Below, one piece after another: positions 62,383-64,000 of a stretch of 64,000 nt of DNA. A program made the translations under genes and the position numbers. The first letter of the stretch is position 1. Each line of letters starts with the position of its first letter. The notes beneath the pieces were generated by a model, which was given only the letters and a program-made list of their open reading frames with translations, was not told where the DNA came from and ran no database searches. The stretch spans positions 29,704,067-29,768,066 of the forward strand of contig NC_067117.1 of assembly GCF_021347895.1 (NCBI RefSeq), read 5' to 3'. The stretch comes from Acanthochromis polyacanthus (lineage: Eukaryota; Chordata; Actinopteri; Pomacentridae).

Positions 62383-64000
62383 ACTCATTGGTAGCGTACT
62401 ATCAGCATAGTTTTTTCATCTCTGTGTTGTAGTTTGTATTGACTCAGATGTGTCAAATTGTAAACACTGATAAAAGGCACTGTACTGATTTAACACATGA
62501 CAATACATTAAGGATGCTTGAAAGACCAGTGTATAGGGCTTAGTTTTATGTTAACACAAAATGTTTCTTCACCTTGAGTTTAAGTCCTCTCTACTGCCCA
62601 TTTTTGATTTCAGTTTCAAACAGCAAAGACCGTGTGTTAGAACCTGGAGGCCGAACAAATGACACATTTCAAGGTGAGTATCAGGACTTTTACAAATCAA
62701 TTGCCCGAAAGATATGAGTTTGGACGGATTTTCAATTCTGATTTGAATAACAGTGGACTCAAATGTAGCAGTCGAGTTTGGTTATGCTACTCTCTAGGTT
62801 AGAAATTACAATTTTTGCTGCATTTGCTTGTAAGTTTTTGCTTAGGACTGTCTTGTAAGTCAGCTTTGCCAGAGGTTTAAAAATTTAAAAGCTCCAATTT
62901 GAGCCTCTTAAACTTCTTTAAGGGCAGCAGTCTGACAAGCACCAATGGAAAAAGCATCCACGTCATACATCAATGAGATTCACTCTTTTGCTGTGGCAGT
63001 AACACCAGCAACCTGCTACATTTGGAGATTAAAAAAATATTTAGAGCTGCTGAACTTCACTTAATCACCAAAAAAAAACAAAAACATCATGTCTGGAGCT
63101 GACTATTGACACCAACACAGCATTTATAAGATAGACACTACCCAGCTGCTGCACAAGTACAAACACAGATTCAGTGTCATGCTAGTGACTGCAAAAGCTG
63201 CTCTATAGAGAGTGAGAATAATTGAATAAATCAAACATTCACCTGTAATTCAAGCAATTAAATCATAATTCAGCAGCTTCTCTTAACAAAGAAAAGCAAC
63301 AGTGCTATGTTCAGTTCAACAACAGTTCGAAATTCAGGTGAGCGTGGTTCCACTGTTGCCAATGGTGTCAAACAAATCCTAACAAAATGAAAACAAATCC
63401 AAACAGGGTGAAACAATCTAAGTCCTACTACACCACTGGGGAAGGGATGAAGCTGTGAGGCTTGAGGCCTGACAATGACTGTGGTGGTGAAGGGGTAAAT
63501 CTAGCCAGCTGTTTTCCAGTTCGTTCCAGGGTAGCTTGCCATCAATTCAAATCCTCCATTCATTATTACCCTCATCATCATCAGTCGCTCATCACATTTT
63601 CCATTAGCTGCTCACCAACATTCAGCACAATATGGGTTCAGGTGGGTGACATCCAGAAATCCAGAAGCATGGTTCCAGTGGTGAAGGCCTGTTAGCATTG
63701 GCATGAGCATTAGCACGATACTAAACAGCTTTCAACATGCTTAGCAAGAGTTTGAACTCACTTCCTCTTTGATGGTGTGATTTCCAGGTTTCCAGGCTTG
63801 CGAAAAGTGAATGGTTTCCAGAGATGAGTGGTGATCCTGTTGTTAAAGTTACTGCTGTGTGTGACTAACTGAAGCTGATGTGCTTCAAACAAAGGAATGG
63901 GGTGGATTCCAGGTGGGAGAGAGACTGCTGGTGATTGGTTCAGGTGTTGTGACTGACAGTGAGGAGGTCCAGTAATATGGAAGTGACTGCTTGTGACTGG
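62383..64000. other. Gene-free sequence to the window end
   Basis: No recognised gene, RNA or transposon end in 1.6 kb. Confidence 0.4.

Overview
The window looks like a gene-poor, transposon-rich stretch of a teleost fish genome. The base composition is AT-rich and CpG-poor, with long GT/CA and (ATGG)n microsatellites. It also holds several Tc1-like lineages, hAT elements, TTAA-flanked piggyBac-like elements, one solo LTR, and a tRNA-like SINE with an (ATGG)n tail. I found no convincing host protein-coding gene, rRNA, tRNA or CRISPR array. The only long reading frames with a recognisable protein are Tc1-type transposases. The species cannot be read from the sequence.

Layout. 1-9.2 kb is mostly unique, with a badly decayed Tc1 transposase (0.85-1.6 kb) and a fragment of a second Tc1 family (1.9-2.3 kb). 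At 9.9-12.9 kb a solo LTR (TGT...ACA, 4-bp ACAA target duplication) has been split by a full-length DD34E Tc1 element and by a pogo/Tigger-type MITE. 13-26 kb is unique sequence with scattered SINE, LINE and Tc1 remnants and an inverted pair of long GT and CA arrays. 26.1-26.6 kb is a MITE with 107-bp inverted repeats. 28.8-29.6 kb is a TTAA-flanked element. 33-38.3 kb holds local tandem duplications, two of them interrupted by insertions whose sister copies show the empty site. 39.5-45 kb has two near-identical copies of a ~760-bp segment. One copy is bounded by a 10-bp direct repeat and contains a second full-length Tc1; the other is uninterrupted and preserves the empty target. 45.7-46 kb is a complete SINE with a 14-bp target duplication. 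46.5-47.3 kb is half a Tc1. 48.5-51.9 kb is three hAT-type elements nested inside one another. 57.1-59.4 kb is another nest: piggyBac-like inside hAT inside a deleted Tc1 remnant with DD36E spacing. 60.4-62.4 kb is an inverted-repeat element with repeat-filled arms and a nested SINE.

Nothing here works together as a pathway. The value of the window is as a stratigraphic record, because order of insertion, target duplications and several empty sites can be read directly. The two full-length DD34E Tc1 copies (10.2 and 39.6 kb, opposite strands) are nearly identical but both damaged near the transposase start: one by a stop codon plus a 1-nt loss, the other by a 4-nt loss that creates a new in-frame ATG. 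The region 43.3-44.5 kb is comparatively CpG-rich and ends in a good splice donor; it is the best candidate for a host promoter or first exon.
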